A DNA stretch of 37,788 nucleotides. It comes from Buchnera aphidicola (Melaphis rhois). GTDB taxonomy: Bacteria; Pseudomonadota; Gammaproteobacteria; Enterobacterales; Enterobacteriaceae. A program made the translations under genes and the position numbers. The DNA lies in NCBI RefSeq assembly GCF_005080745.1, contig NZ_CP033004.1, forward strand, positions 469,095-506,882. Reading direction: 5' to 3'. Numbering within the stretch: the stretch's first letter is position 1; every line of letters starts with the position of its first letter. The notes beneath the pieces are model-generated. The model saw nothing but the letters and a program-made list of their open reading frames with translations. It was not told where the DNA came from and did not search any database. Shown piece by piece: positions 9,879 through 20,097 of this stretch.

Positions 9879-11012
9879 ATGCAATATACTATTAAAAAAG
9901 ATATCTTTTATATGAAAAAAGCAATAAAAATAGCAAAAAAAGGAATATTGACTACATCACCTAATCCAAACGTTGGATGCATAATAGTCAAAAATAATAC
10001 TATAATTGGAACAGGATGGCATAAAAAATCTGGAAATTATCATGCAGAAATATATGCTTTAAAAGAAGCAGGAAAACATGCGAGAGGAGCTACAGCATAT
10101 ATTACTTTAGAACCATGCAGCCATTTTGGTAAAACACCTCCTTGCTGTATTCAATTAATAAAATCAGGAATTTCTAGAGTAGTAATATCAATAATAGATC
10201 CCAATCCTAAAGTATCCGGAAATGGAATAAGATGGCTAAAAAAAGAAGGAATTATAGTGATAGTAGGGATACTTTCTAACGAATCTAAAAATATAAACCA
10301 AGGGTTTTTCCAGAGAATGAAAACTGGCATTCCTTGGGTAAAATTAAAATTAGCAAGTTCAATTGACGGAAGAACTGCATTAAAGAACGGATTAAGTAAA
10401 TGGATAACCTCATATAAATCACGACAAGACGTACAAATGTATAGAATACAATCTGATGCTATTATTAGTAGTAGTAGTTCTATCATCACTGATGACGCAC
10501 TATTAACCGTAAGGTACAAACAAATAAAAAAATTTAATAATCTACATATAAATAATAAAAGCAAAATAAAACAACCACTTCGAGTTATTATTGATAGTAA
10601 AAACCGCGTTCAACCATCACATAAATGCATACAAGAACCAGGAAAAATATTGCTAATAAGATTAAAACATGATAATAATACTTGGCCTAAACATGTTGAA
10701 CAAGTAATATTAAATAATACAACATCACAAATTAATTTAATTGAACTCTTAAAATTATTAGGAACACGTCAAATTAATACAGTATGGGTAGAGTCAGGAG
10801 CATCTCTATCTGGAGCTTTTTTGAAATTAAACATCATAAACGAATTAATTATTTATATAGCTCCCAAAGTACTAGGTCATTGTGCTAAACCATTATTTGT
10901 ATTAGAAAACTATAAGGCACTATCTGTAGTTCCTAAATTTAGCTTTAAAAAAATTGTTAAAATCGGACAAGATATAAAATTAATACTTATTAAAAAACTG
11001 AAAAGGAAGTAA
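9879..11012 (+). CDS. ribD: Bifunctional riboflavin biosynthesis deaminase/reductase RibD
   Basis: RibD deaminates the pyrimidine intermediate of riboflavin synthesis and then reduces its ribosyl side chain with NADPH. The 377-residue protein (E. coli 367) has both domains. The N-terminal zinc deaminase carries HAE (His55, Glu57) and the PCSH...PPC pattern (Cys80, Cys89), with NPNVGCIIV ahead of it. The C-terminal reductase starts near residue 150 with [16 protein letters not shown] and includes [36 protein letters not shown] and IYIAPKVLG. The ATG at 9879 aligns with the E. coli start. From memory, ribD is split into two genes (ribD1, ribD2) in the Buchnera of the pea aphid; here it is one frame. 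nusB follows after 10 bp and is probably co-transcribed. Confidence 0.97.
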   Translation: MQYTIKKDIFYMKKAIKIAKKGILTTSPNPNVGCIIVKNNTIIGTGWHKKSGNYHAEIYALKEAGKHARGATAYITLEPCSHFGKTPPCCIQLIKSGISRVVISIIDPNPKVSGNGIRWLKKEGIIVIVGILSNESKNINQGFFQRMKTGIPWVKLKLASSIDGRTALKNGLSKWITSYKSRQDVQMYRIQSDAIISSSSSIITDDALLTVRYKQIKKFNNLHINNKSKIKQPLRVIIDSKNRVQPSHKCIQEPGKILLIRLKHDNNTWPKHVEQVILNNTTSQINLIELLKLLGTRQINTVWVESGASLSGAFLKLNIINELIIYIAPKVLGHCAKPLFVLENYKALSVVPKFSFKKIVKIGQDIKLILIKKLKRK

Positions 11013-11022
11013 TATTTTACTT

Positions 11023-11442
11023 ATGAAACCTAAATCGAGAAGAAAAGCGAGAGAATATGCAGTACAAGCATTATATTCGTGGCAATTATCTAATAATAAT
11101 ATTTACGAAATAGAAAACCAATTTTATGAAAGAAATGACATGAAAGATATTGATCTTACTTATTTTCATGAACTAATAATAGAAATAACAAATAACAAAC
11201 AACACTTAGATTCATTAATGATACCCTATTTATCTAGAACTATTAACGAATTAGGTCAAATTGAAAAGGCTATTCTTAGAATTTCTTTTTATGAATTAGA
11301 AAAAAGAAATGATATTCCTTATAAAGTAACAATAAACGAAGGAATTGAATTAGCAAAATTATTTGGAGCTAAAGAAAGTTATAAATTTATAAACGGGGTT
11401 TTGGACAAAGCTGTAGAAAATATGAAAAGTAGAATAAGCTAA
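11023..11442 (+). CDS. nusB: Transcription antitermination factor NusB
   Basis: NusB binds boxA RNA together with NusE (ribosomal protein S10) and supports antitermination in rRNA operons. The product has 139 residues, equal to E. coli. It begins [20 protein letters not shown], the basic N-terminal arm of the family, and continues with [43 protein letters not shown] and KFINGVLDK, all typical of NusB. It lies 10 bp after ribD, as nusB follows the rib genes in E. coli. The following gene dxs is convergent, 23 bp away; thiL, next in E. coli, is absent here. Confidence 0.98.
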   Translation: MKPKSRRKAREYAVQALYSWQLSNNNIYEIENQFYERNDMKDIDLTYFHELIIEITNNKQHLDSLMIPYLSRTINELGQIEKAILRISFYELEKRNDIPYKVTINEGIELAKLFGAKESYKFINGVLDKAVENMKSRIS

Positions 11443-11453
11443 AATAATTTATT

Positions 11454-11470
11454 AATAAAAAATTTTTATT
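11454..11470. terminator. Possible bidirectional A/T hairpin between nusB and dxs
   Basis: AATAAAAA, one A, then TTTTTATT forms a near-perfect 8-bp dyad in the 23-bp gap between two convergent genes, and it overlaps the dxs stop codon. The place suits a shared terminator, but the stem is A/T only and such dyads arise often by chance at this composition. Confidence 0.22.
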
Positions 11471-13331
11471 TGTTCAACCACAGCAAAATTTTTTCTAAAA
11501 TTCCATTTGCATCTAATTTGCATTCGCTACGAATTTCGGTCTGTGTTCCTTGAGGAATAAATGTATCTGGAATTCCAATATTTAGAACAGGAATACTAAT
11601 TTTTTCATTCATTAAAAATTCATTAATACTGCTACCAGCACCTCCTGAAATCATACCTTCTTCAAGAGTAACAAAAAAATTATGACATTTAGTCAAATTT
11701 AAAATTAGATTGACATCTAATGGTTTTACAAAACGCATATCTACTAAAGTAAAATCTAACTTTATTGCAACTTGTTCTGCAAAAATATACAATGGACCAA
11801 AATTCAAAATAGCAGTATTTTTTCCTAATCTTGTTAAAATACCTTTTCCAATTGGAATGGATCTCATTGATTGTAATGTAGTTCCAATCCCAATTCCCCT
11901 CGGATATCTCACAGCACTTGGACCTTTTCTATAATGATATCCAGTATAAAGCATTTGCAAACATTCATTTTCATTACTAGGAGTCATTATTATAATATTG
12001 GGAATACACCTTAGATAAGTTAAATCAAATAATCCTTGATGAGTTTCACCATCTTGACCAATTATTCCTGCTCTATCAATTGCAAATAAAACTGGAAGTT
12101 TTTGAAGTGCCACATCATGTATAACTTGATCATAAGCTCGTTGCAAAAAAGTAGAATAAATAGAAAGAACAGGTCTATATCCACTTATTGCTAATCCAGC
12201 AGAAAAAGTTACAGCATGCTGTTCTGCTATAGCTACATCAAAATATTGGTCAGGGAAATTCTTAGAAAAGTTAACCATACCTGACCCCTCTGTCATAGCG
12301 GGTGTAATGCCTATTAACTTTTTATCTATCTTGGCCGTAATACATAACCAATATCCGAAAATTTCAGAATAAGTAGGAACATCTTGTATTTTTTTATACA
12401 TTTTACCTGTAATAATATTAAATTTAGGAACAGAGTGCCATTTTGTAGGATTTAATTCAGCAGGTACATACCCTTTACCTTTTTTAGTTATTATATGTAA
12501 TAGATTAGTATATTTTTGAGTATTTAATCTACTGATGACATCAATTAACAAAAATACATCATGTCCATCTACAGGTCCAAAATATCTAAACCCTAAACTA
12601 TCAAAAAAAGTATTAGACGATTTTATATCCTCTAAATACTTTTTTTGATATATTTCATCGTTATTTAAAAAGTCAGAACTTATACCAAATCCATTTTTTG
12701 ATTTATATCTTGTTATCACATCATGATTTAATACGATTTTAGAAAAAAGATTATTTAAAGCACCAACGTTCTTAGAAATAGACATACTATTATGATTTAA
12801 TATTACTAATAAATTAATGTTACTATTTCCAGCATGATTAATTGCTTCAAACGCCATACCAGCGGTAATAGCACCATCTCCAATCACACAAATAGTTCGT
12901 CTACCTTTTTTTTCTTTCTTTGAAGCAATAGCCATTCCTACTCCTGAACTAATTGAAGTTGAAGCATGACCTACGCCAAAAACGTCGTACTTACTTTCTT
13001 CTCTACAAGGAAAAGAACGTATTCCATTTCTTTTACGAATATTTATAATATTATCTCTCCTACCGGTTAAAATTTTGTGAGGATACGTCTGGTGACCAAC
13101 ATCCCATATTAAATTATCAAATGGAGTATTAAGAACATAATGAAGCGCTACCGTTATCTCTACTACTCCTAAACTAGAAGACAAATGCCCACTAGACTTA
13201 CTAATAGTTTCTAGCAAATATTGACGTAATTCGTTACACAACTGAGGCAATTTATACAAAGGTAATAGTTTTAATTTCTGTACAGAATTAGCTAAATATA
13301 ATGTTGGATACTTTATATAATTAAAACTCAT
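11466..13331 (-). CDS. dxs: 1-deoxy-D-xylulose-5-phosphate synthase
   Basis: Dxs joins pyruvate and glyceraldehyde 3-phosphate using thiamine diphosphate (ThDP), the first step of the MEP isoprenoid pathway. The product has 621 residues (E. coli 620). His49 ([10 protein letters not shown]), the GDG of the ThDP motif (Asp152 in [13 protein letters not shown]), Asn181 and Met183 fall at the E. coli numbers. The pyrimidine-domain signature [15 protein letters not shown], the substrate loop [10 protein letters not shown], and [17 protein letters not shown] are also present. Between the two conserved Asn (179, 181) residue 180 is His, where E. coli has Asp. It lies 19 bp downstream of ispA, the E. 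coli order, so the pair is probably one transcript. Confidence 0.98.
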   Translation of the reverse strand: MSFNYIKYPTLYLANSVQKLKLLPLYKLPQLCNELRQYLLETISKSSGHLSSSLGVVEITVALHYVLNTPFDNLIWDVGHQTYPHKILTGRRDNIINIRKRNGIRSFPCREESKYDVFGVGHASTSISSGVGMAIASKKEKKGRRTICVIGDGAITAGMAFEAINHAGNSNINLLVILNHNSMSISKNVGALNNLFSKIVLNHDVITRYKSKNGFGISSDFLNNDEIYQKKYLEDIKSSNTFFDSLGFRYFGPVDGHDVFLLIDVISRLNTQKYTNLLHIITKKGKGYVPAELNPTKWHSVPKFNIITGKMYKKIQDVPTYSEIFGYWLCITAKIDKKLIGITPAMTEGSGMVNFSKNFPDQYFDVAIAEQHAVTFSAGLAISGYRPVLSIYSTFLQRAYDQVIHDVALQKLPVLFAIDRAGIIGQDGETHQGLFDLTYLRCIPNIIIMTPSNENECLQMLYTGYHYRKGPSAVRYPRGIGIGTTLQSMRSIPIGKGILTRLGKNTAILNFGPLYIFAEQVAIKLDFTLVDMRFVKPLDVNLILNLTKCHNFFVTLEEGMISGGAGSSINEFLMNEKISIPVLNIGIPDTFIPQGTQTEIRSECKLDANGILEKILLWLNK

Positions 13332-13350
13332 TATAGACCCATTATAAAAT

Positions 13351-14250
13351 TTATTTTACACGTGTAATAATATAATATGCTAATTTTTCTAATAATCGTA
13401 TATCTATAGACTCATTAGATAAATTTTTTAAATATGCTAGTGAATTTTTGTATAGTATCTTTAATTTTCTTTGAGATTCTTGTAAACCGAACATCAATGG
13501 AAACGTATGAGTTTTCGAACAATTACTATAATGAACAGAGGTGTTTTTACAATTTTTATCATCTATAAAATCTAAAATATCATCTTGAATTTGAAAGGCG
13601 AGACTAATGTTTTTAACATATTGCTCTAATGAAAAAAGAAATTTCTTTTTAAATATTTTACTAGATATTACAACTAATCGTACTGAAGAATTAATTAAAG
13701 ATCCAGTTTTATACAAATACATTTGTTCTAACTCGAATGGTTTAACACTAGTATTTTTCAATGACAAATCAAAAAATTGACCCGCACACATACCATGCAC
13801 ACCAGCAGAACTAGACAATTCTAAAATAATTTTTATTTTTCTTGCATTAGATATTTTAAATTTATCCAACCGAGACAAAATATTAAAAGCTAAACACTGC
13901 AATGAATTTCCAGCTAATATAGCGGTAGATTCACCAAACTTTATATGACAAGAATCCTGTCCTCTTCGCAATATATCATTATCTAATGATGGTAAATCAT
14001 CATGAATTAAAGAGTATGCATGCATAAATTCGATAGATGAAGCTAAAACATCTACCACATTAAGATTAACCTGAAACATTTTTCCTATAATATACATCAA
14101 TACAGGACGTATTCTTTTTCCGCCTAATAATACTCCATATTTCATAGCATCCACAAGTAATGTATCTTGAAAAGGTAATGTTTCCAATAACGCAAACATA
14201 AAATTATTAATACGATTTTGCTTTATACTAAAAAACTTCAACAAATCCAT
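13351..14250 (-). CDS. ispA: Farnesyl diphosphate synthase IspA
   Basis: IspA condenses isopentenyl and dimethylallyl diphosphates to geranyl and farnesyl diphosphate, feeding quinone, heme O and undecaprenyl-phosphate synthesis. The product has 299 residues, as in E. coli. The first aspartate-rich motif is at [12 protein letters not shown] (Asp84, Asp85, Asp90), with LRRGQDSCH after it; the second is [12 protein letters not shown] near residue 225. GGKRIRPVL (residues 43-51) binds diphosphate. The farnesyl product would serve CyoE, which needs farnesyl diphosphate to make heme O. In E. coli xseB precedes ispA; I see no xseB in the 386 bp upstream. Confidence 0.97.
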   Translation of the reverse strand: MDLLKFFSIKQNRINNFMFALLETLPFQDTLLVDAMKYGVLLGGKRIRPVLMYIIGKMFQVNLNVVDVLASSIEFMHAYSLIHDDLPSLDNDILRRGQDSCHIKFGESTAILAGNSLQCLAFNILSRLDKFKISNARKIKIILELSSSAGVHGMCAGQFFDLSLKNTSVKPFELEQMYLYKTGSLINSSVRLVVISSKIFKKKFLFSLEQYVKNISLAFQIQDDILDFIDDKNCKNTSVHYSNCSKTHTFPLMFGLQESQRKLKILYKNSLAYLKNLSNESIDIRLLEKLAYYIITRVK

Positions 14251-14636
14251 TTTAAATACCTATATGAAAATATAAAAATAATTGCTTATAATAATTCTTA
14301 TTAACTGTAATAATATTTATATGTAATTACAAATATTATTATTTGATCAAACATCAGATAAATAAACTATATTAGTTAAACTATATACAATAAAACATTA
14401 AACACACATCAAATTTATTAAACAATAAAATATATAATAAAAAACCAATACAATTTAAAATACGCTATGTAAAACTATTTTAGTACAACAATAATATACT
14501 TATAATTATAGCAAACTTATTTATTTTAAAATAAATATAAACAAATTTTTTATAAATAACTATTTTACTATATTTGATAAAAAATAATTGATACTTCATT
14601 TAAGTTTTATTAAAAATAAATATAATAAGGTTACAC
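14251..14636. other. 386-bp non-coding gap between ispA and yajR
   Basis: This AT-rich stretch separates two minus-strand genes and should hold the ispA-dxs promoter. No coding frame or xseB remnant is recognisable. There is a 10-bp A/T inverted repeat, 14309-14318 with 14331-14340 around a 12-base loop, which could be chance at this composition. Confidence 0.5.
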
Positions 14637-15803
14637 TTAGAAATATCGAATATTAATTAAAAGCCATAAAAAAGATACAACTAATTCAAATAAAAATAAA
14701 CCATCACTATTATAATGATTTAAAATAATACCTCCTAATATACCTCCTATAGAAGAGCCGAAAAATTGACTAATAGAATATATAGCCATAGCAGTACCTT
14801 TATATTTTAAAGGAGCATGTCTACTGACTGAAATAGGAAGAACCATTTCCAAAAAGCTAAAAACCATAAAAAATATTTGTAATCCAATAATCAGAAAAAA
14901 ATAATTATTTTTAAAAAATAAAAAAATAATATTAGATACTACCAGAAAAAATATAGATAACGAAATTTCCAATTTAATATATTTATTTTTTAAATATTTA
15001 CTTATTGAAAAAACAATAAAAAAAGAAAACATGATAGTAGTTAAATATATAATCCAAGAAAAATTAACAAAAATTTTAGATACATTCGATTGAACAGGTA
15101 TTATAATAAAATGTAATGTTAATAATACATGAAGAAAAAAAATACTTAGATTAAATTGAAATAAAGTATAATTTTTAAATACATTCAAAACCTTTTTGAA
15201 CTCATGCTTTACAAAAAATATATTATAACTAAAAAGTGGAAGTGGTATAACATACCACACTACTATAATACATATTATAGACAGCAACATACTAACTAAA
15301 AATAAAAAATGAAAACCAAACATACGAACTATAATAGGACTAAATACAATAGAAAACATAAAGCTTATTCCGAAACTAATACCTAATAAACCCATTGCTT
15401 TTGTTTTATTTCTCTCAGATATTATATCAGATAGTAATGCCATACACACTGATGATATTGCCCCGGATCCTTGTAAACTACGACCTAACATCATTCCCCA
15501 AATAGAATTACTCCTAAAACATATAAAACTACCTACAAAAAAAAACAATAAACCTAAAATAATGACGAATTTCCTTCCAATTTTATCAGATAACCACCCA
15601 TAAGGAATTTGGAATATAGCTTGAAATAAACCATATACTCCAATTGCAACACCAATTAAAAACGAAGTGCTATCTTTTAAAAAAATACCATAAACGCTAA
15701 AAACAGGTAAAACGATAAACATTCCTAATACACGTAAAGCAAATACAATACATAATGCTATAATAATTCTTAATTCTATTAACGAAATATTGAACTTATT
15801 CAT
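14637..15803 (-). CDS. yajR: YajR-type major facilitator transporter, C-terminal domain lost
   Basis: This is an inner-membrane MFS transporter, probably a proton-coupled exporter; the substrate is unknown. About twelve hydrophobic segments are visible. Close matches to E. coli YajR include FALRVLGMFIVLPVFSVYG, GVAIGVYGLFQAIFQIPYG, the MFS loop motif GWLSDKIGRKFVI, LGRSLQGSGAIS, NKTKAMGLLGISFGISF and YKGTAMAIYSISQFFGSSIGG. The product has 388 residues against 454 in E. coli: it ends right after the last membrane helix, so the soluble C-terminal ferredoxin-like domain is absent. No frameshift explains this. In E. coli yajR lies next to cyoE; here tusE lies between them. Confidence 0.93.
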   Translation of the reverse strand: MNKFNISLIELRIIIALCIVFALRVLGMFIVLPVFSVYGIFLKDSTSFLIGVAIGVYGLFQAIFQIPYGWLSDKIGRKFVIILGLLFFFVGSFICFRSNSIWGMMLGRSLQGSGAISSVCMALLSDIISERNKTKAMGLLGISFGISFMFSIVFSPIIVRMFGFHFLFLVSMLLSIICIIVVWYVIPLPLFSYNIFFVKHEFKKVLNVFKNYTLFQFNLSIFFLHVLLTLHFIIIPVQSNVSKIFVNFSWIIYLTTIMFSFFIVFSISKYLKNKYIKLEISLSIFFLVVSNIIFLFFKNNYFFLIIGLQIFFMVFSFLEMVLPISVSRHAPLKYKGTAMAIYSISQFFGSSIGGILGGIILNHYNSDGLFLFELVVSFLWLLINIRYF

Positions 15804-15926
15804 TATATGTTAAAATTTTTATTGTAATAATAATTATATTTAATATAATAAATTAACCATTATAGATATGATATCCTTATATTTAATAATCATAAGAAAA
15901 TATATTCTCATATATAAAATATAAAA

Positions 15927-16220
15927 ATGAAAAATAATAATGCAAAAGAAAATATATCTTGGAACGAAAATATAGCACTAAACATTGCAAAAAAAGAATT
16001 AATTAATATTACTAAAGACCATTGGGAAGTGATATATGCGATAAGAAATTTTTATTTTAAATTTAATTTAACACCATCTATGAGAGTATTAATAAAAATA
16101 TTAGAAAAAAAAACATTAAAAACAATAACAAGTTGTTATTTGTTTACCTTGTTCCCATATGGACCAATTCAGCAAGGGTGTAAAATAGCAGGGGTTCCAA
16201 CACCATCTAGTTGTATCTAA
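15927..16220 (+). CDS. tusE: Sulfur relay protein TusE (DsrC/YccK family)
   Basis: TusE accepts persulfide sulfur from the TusBCD complex and passes it to MnmA for 2-thiouridine at the tRNA wobble base. The family core is clear: DHWEVIYAIRNFYFKFN, TPSMRVLIKIL, LFPYGPIQQGCKIAGVP and the C-terminal SSCI, whose Cys96 (second to last residue) is the sulfur-carrying residue of the family. The product has 97 residues against 109 in E. coli; the missing part is the extreme N-terminus, and an in-frame stop (15915-15917) upstream rules out a longer start. An in-frame A9 run lies at 16105-16113. It is a lone plus-strand gene between minus-strand yajR and cyoE, so it needs its own promoter. Confidence 0.93.
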   Translation: MKNNNAKENISWNENIALNIAKKELINITKDHWEVIYAIRNFYFKFNLTPSMRVLIKILEKKTLKTITSCYLFTLFPYGPIQQGCKIAGVPTPSSCI

Positions 16221-16251
16221 AATAATTAATTTTGAATGAATACACCTATTA

Positions 16252-17109
16252 TTAATCAATAAAATCAATTGATATCATGATATTCATTATAAACATAATT
16301 AAAATAGAACAATAAAAAACATTTTTTGACCAAATAATATGTTCCTTATCGTTCTTATATTTTTTTATTGAAAGATAAAACCAAATTAGAGACAAAATTA
16401 ATAAACTATAAAAAAATTTATATCCAGTACAATTTATTATTGTTAATGAACAAGTACACATCAAAAATAATAGTATAAATATATTAACGTGATATCGAAC
16501 AGTTAAAAAGGGTTTAACTGCAGGAAACACAGGTATTTTAGCATTTTTATAGTCTTGTAAGTTTTTCACAAAAATAGAATAAGAATGTGGTATTTGCCAT
16601 ATAAAAAAAATTATGAATAAATTAACCATACATAAGTTTATATGATTAACTACAGAACAATAACCTAGAATAGGAGGAATTGCTCCAGATAAACTACCAA
16701 TTATTGTTGAATGCCTTGATTTCATTTTTAGATATAAACTATAGAATACGATGTATATTATTAATGCACACGAAGCTAATAATACACATAATAAATTAAA
16801 AAACCACCCATACAAAAATAATCCAAATATTCCTAAAAAAACTGAAATATATATTGATAAATTATAAAAACAAGAATTAATAACTAAAATTCTATTTTTA
16901 GTTCTATTCATGCGTTGATCTATCTTATAGTCAATAACATTATTTAATATACAAGCAGAACTAACAACTAATGATATACTTATTAAATTTAAAAACAATA
17001 AATAATAATTAACGTTCCCTTTCGAAGCTAATAAAAAGCCACCTAGAGAAGATATCGAATTCCCGAAAACTATCCTTGGTTTTAACAGACCAAATAAAAG
17101 CATTATCAT
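16252..17109 (-). CDS. cyoE: Protoheme IX farnesyltransferase (heme O synthase) CyoE
   Basis: CyoE farnesylates heme B to heme O, the heme of the bo3 oxidase active site. It is a UbiA-family integral membrane protein with many hydrophobic segments. The family motif NNVIDYKIDQRMNRTKNR (NxxxDxxxD with MxRTxxR) is complete, as are VFYSLYLKMKSRHSTIIGS and GAIPPILGYC with IWQIPHSYSIF. The product has 285 residues (E. coli 296). The start ATG at 17109 overlaps the cyoD stop by four bases (ATGA), which points to translational coupling. A second in-frame ATG two codons later is possible. It is the last gene of the cyo operon. Confidence 0.97.
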   Translation of the reverse strand: MIMLLFGLLKPRIVFGNSISSLGGFLLASKGNVNYYLLFLNLISISLVVSSACILNNVIDYKIDQRMNRTKNRILVINSCFYNLSIYISVFLGIFGLFLYGWFFNLLCVLLASCALIIYIVFYSLYLKMKSRHSTIIGSLSGAIPPILGYCSVVNHINLCMVNLFIIFFIWQIPHSYSIFVKNLQDYKNAKIPVFPAVKPFLTVRYHVNIFILLFLMCTCSLTIINCTGYKFFYSLLILSLIWFYLSIKKYKNDKEHIIWSKNVFYCSILIMFIMNIMISIDFID

Positions 17110-17444
17110 ATCATTAAACTACTTATATGATAGTTTAAATGTTTCATTACCCAATACGAACCTAATAATATAATTGTAATAATTAGAAAAGAAAAAATCA
17201 TAGAAATTAAATTCCATTTATGTTTATTAGAAAAGTTTAAATGAAAAAAAATCTTAATATGAACTACCACTTGAACAAGTAAACATAATACTACTAAAAA
17301 ATAAGTCATTTCTTTAGAAAACAACTTTTTTATGACTATTAAAAATGGAAATAAAGTTAATATAATCAATATTATAAAACTTAAAAAATAAAGAAAATAC
17401 CTATTTTTAAAAAATAAAATATTTTTTAAATAACACAAATTCAT
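17106..17444 (-). CDS. cyoD: Cytochrome bo3 ubiquinol oxidase subunit IV CyoD
   Basis: CyoD is the small subunit IV of the bo3 oxidase and helps assembly and stability of subunit I. The product has 112 residues (E. coli 109) and three hydrophobic segments: roughly 18-38, 45-65 and 78-100. The conserved pattern VVVHIKIFFHLN in the second helix and SYWVMKHLNYH near the end match CyoD. The N-terminus differs from E. coli, as expected for a fast-evolving subunit. The start overlaps the cyoC stop by four bases and the stop overlaps the cyoE start by four bases. Confidence 0.94.
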   Translation of the reverse strand: MNLCYLKNILFFKNRYFLYFLSFIILIILTLFPFLIVIKKLFSKEMTYFLVVLCLLVQVVVHIKIFFHLNFSNKHKWNLISMIFSFLIITIILLGSYWVMKHLNYHISSLMI

Positions 17445-18055
17445 CCTATTACTCCAATTAGATAAACTTCAGAAAATACAAAAATCCATATTATGTCTAA
17501 AAAATGCCAAAACAAACTTAAACAACAGAATTTTGTATATACTTCGCGTGTAATGCCAAATCTTCTTATCTGTTTAATCATGACTAAAATCCATATGAGT
17601 GCTGAAAAAACATGTATACCGTGTACAGAAAGTAATGTAAAAAAAGCGGATAAAAAACCACTACAAGAAGGACTATATCCTTTTTGTATAAAACTATATA
17701 ATTCAAATATCTCTAATATTAAAAATATCGAACCTAATAAAAACGTTATAATTAGCCAAAATATAAATTTAATCTTGTTACATTGCTTTATTTCTAGAAA
17801 AATAAAACTATAAGAAAAAGAACTAAATAATAACAATAGACTTTCTAAAATAACTACAGGAAAATTAAAAATATCTGGTCCAGATGGACCATTAGCGACA
17901 TTATCTTTCATAACCATATATACAGAAAATAACGTAGCAAAAACGATACAATCACTCATTAAATATAACCAAAACCCAAATAATTTGTTGGACCATGAAA
18001 TTTCTAAACTAAACGTATCTATGTTTGTTGTTTTATCAACTAAATTACTTGTCAT
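17441..18055 (-). CDS. cyoC: Cytochrome bo3 ubiquinol oxidase subunit III CyoC
   Basis: CyoC is the membrane subunit III of the quinol oxidase and has no redox centre. The product has 204 residues, as in E. coli, with five hydrophobic helices. Signatures are LFGFWLYLMSDCIVFATLF, LESLLLLFSSFSYSF, the GYSPSCSGFLSAFF loop, SVHGIHVFSALIW and LSLFWHFLDIIWIFVF. The ATG shares one base with the cyoB stop (TAATG), so translation is very probably coupled. The His-rich N-terminal stretch of E. coli CyoC is not kept. Confidence 0.97.
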   Translation of the reverse strand: MTSNLVDKTTNIDTFSLEISWSNKLFGFWLYLMSDCIVFATLFSVYMVMKDNVANGPSGPDIFNFPVVILESLLLLFSSFSYSFIFLEIKQCNKIKFIFWLIITFLLGSIFLILEIFELYSFIQKGYSPSCSGFLSAFFTLLSVHGIHVFSALIWILVMIKQIRRFGITREVYTKFCCLSLFWHFLDIIWIFVFSEVYLIGVIG

Positions 18056-20046
18056 TATTTCAATCCTAACCTTTTAAGATCACTAATATATTCATTTTCA
18101 ATTTTTTTAATTTTCTTTTTAGATATCAAATATCCGTTATCAACAATAAAACTATCTGAAATTAATAAATACACAATTGTCATAAATGATAAAATACTTA
18201 ACCAAAAAATATACCAAATTAAAGAGAAACTAAAGATAACAGAAAAAAAACTAATAAAAAAACCTAAACTGGTTTTATTCGGCATATGAATATCAGAATA
18301 TATTATGGAATGTTCTATATTATTTCGTTCTCTTTTTTCTTTTAATTTCCAAAAATGATCACGAGAATGAACATTAGGTATAATAGCAAAGTTATATAAT
18401 GGAGGAGGAGATGCAGTAGACCATTCTAACGTCCTACCATCCCAAGGATCACCTGTAACATCTCGGTTAATATCACGATCTCGAATGGATACTAACAACT
18501 GAATAACTTGACATAAAATACCTATCGCAATTAAAAAAGTTCCAAAAGAAGCTAATACCAACATAAAATGAAAATTAGGATCGATATTTTGACTAAGTCG
18601 ACGAGTCATTCCCATAAGTCCTAAGATATATAAAGGCATAAAAGCACAAAAAAATCCAGAAATCCAAAACCAAAAAGCTCGTTTCCCCCATTTTTCAGAT
18701 AAAGTAAATCCAAACATTTTTGGAAACCAATAAGTGATTCCAGAAAAACATCCAAATACTACACCGCCAATAATAACATTGTGAAAATGTGCTACCAAAA
18801 ATACGCTATTATGTAATACAAAATCGACAGCAGGTAACGAAAGCAATACTCCTGACATTCCACCTATTGAAAAAGTAATTAAAAAACCCATAGTCCAAAG
18901 CATTGAAGAATGCATATAAATACGACCATTACACATGGTGAATAACCAATTAAAAATTTTTACTCCTGTAGGTATTGCTATAATCATAGTAGCTATACCA
19001 AAAAACGCATTTACATCAGCTCCAGCACCCATAGTAAAAAAATGATGCAACCATACTACAAACGATAAAACAGTAATCGCAATAGTCGCGTAAACAAGAG
19101 ATACATATCCAAATAATTCTTTTTTAGAAAAAGTAGCTACTACTTCAGAAAATACGCCAAATACTGGTAATACTAAAATATATACTTCTGGATGTCCCCA
19201 AATCCAAATTAAATTAACATACATCATTATGTTACCACCAAGATCATTAGTAAAAAAATGAAATCCAAGATATCTATCTAATGTCAGCAGTAATAAACTC
19301 ACTGTTAAAACGGGAAAAGAAGCTAATATTAAAATATTTGTACAAAATGAGGTCCATATAAATACAGGCATTTTAAATAAAGACATTCCAGGTGCCCTCA
19401 TTTTTAAAATAGTTACCAAAAAATTAATAGCCGTTAAAGTCGTTCCTATTCCAGATAGTTGTAAACTCCAAATCCAATAATCTACTCCTACTCCAGGACT
19501 AAATTCCATTTCTGACAAAGGAGGATAACCTAACCATCCTGTCCGTGCAAATTCACCAATCCCAAGAGAAAGATTTATTAAAACAACTCCACTAACAGTC
19601 AACCAAAAACTTAAATTATTAAGAAACGGAAATGCAATATCACGAGCACCAATTTGCAAAGGTACTACTAAATTCATTAATCCAATTACTAGTGGCATAG
19701 CTACAAAAAATATCATAATAACACCATGAGCGGTAAATATTTGATCATAGTGATGAGGAGGTAAAAATCCTACCCCTCCTTTGGAAGAGGCTAATACTTG
19801 CTGAACTCGCATCATAATAGCATCAACAAAACCACGAAATAACATAACAAAAGCAAGAATAATGTACATAATTGCAATTTTTTTATGATCTACAGAACAA
19901 AACCACTCATTCCATAAATATTTCCATTTATTTAAACTAGTAATTTTTATTACGATAAAAATTGTGAAAAAAGTAATTAAAGAATATGTAATCATGATAA
20001 TAGGATCATGATATGGAATAGCATTCCAAGTTAATCTACCAAACAT
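18055..20046 (-). CDS. cyoB: Cytochrome bo3 ubiquinol oxidase subunit I CyoB
   Basis: CyoB holds heme b, heme o and copper B; it reduces oxygen to water and pumps protons, driven by ubiquinol. The product has 663 residues, as in E. coli. Quinone-site residues Arg71 and Asp75 lie in [10 protein letters not shown]. Heme and copper ligands are seen in [22 protein letters not shown] (the His-Tyr crosslink pair), [14 protein letters not shown] (two Cu His) and [11 protein letters not shown] (two heme His). The K-channel lysine is present in [10 protein letters not shown]. No key residue is lost. This is among the best conserved proteins of the window, which suggests that aerobic respiration is under strong selection. 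Confidence 0.98.
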   Translation of the reverse strand: MFGRLTWNAIPYHDPIIMITYSLITFFTIFIVIKITSLNKWKYLWNEWFCSVDHKKIAIMYIILAFVMLFRGFVDAIMMRVQQVLASSKGGVGFLPPHHYDQIFTAHGVIMIFFVAMPLVIGLMNLVVPLQIGARDIAFPFLNNLSFWLTVSGVVLINLSLGIGEFARTGWLGYPPLSEMEFSPGVGVDYWIWSLQLSGIGTTLTAINFLVTILKMRAPGMSLFKMPVFIWTSFCTNILILASFPVLTVSLLLLTLDRYLGFHFFTNDLGGNIMMYVNLIWIWGHPEVYILVLPVFGVFSEVVATFSKKELFGYVSLVYATIAITVLSFVVWLHHFFTMGAGADVNAFFGIATMIIAIPTGVKIFNWLFTMCNGRIYMHSSMLWTMGFLITFSIGGMSGVLLSLPAVDFVLHNSVFLVAHFHNVIIGGVVFGCFSGITYWFPKMFGFTLSEKWGKRAFWFWISGFFCAFMPLYILGLMGMTRRLSQNIDPNFHFMLVLASFGTFLIAIGILCQVIQLLVSIRDRDINRDVTGDPWDGRTLEWSTASPPPLYNFAIIPNVHSRDHFWKLKEKRERNNIEHSIIYSDIHMPNKTSLGFFISFFSVIFSFSLIWYIFWLSILSFMTIVYLLISDSFIVDNGYLISKKKIKKIENEYISDLKRLGLK

Positions 20047-20097
20047 ATTATATTATTCCTTACATTCAAATTATTTATAATTGTAATAATAATAAAA

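Noticed and set aside
10151..10564. Minus-strand frame of 137 codons inside ribD
   Set aside because: Shadow of the conserved RibD frame.
12791..12800. Asp-to-His change next to the ThDP-site Asn of Dxs as loss of activity
   Set aside because: The Mg-binding residues (Asp152, Asn181, Met183) are kept; residue 180 is not a metal ligand.
14309..14340. 10-bp A/T inverted repeat upstream of ispA as an operator
   Set aside because: Composed only of A and T in very AT-rich sequence; easily produced by chance.
17493..17813. Plus-strand frame of 106 codons inside cyoC
   Set aside because: Antisense to conserved CyoC; no family features and no ribosome site.
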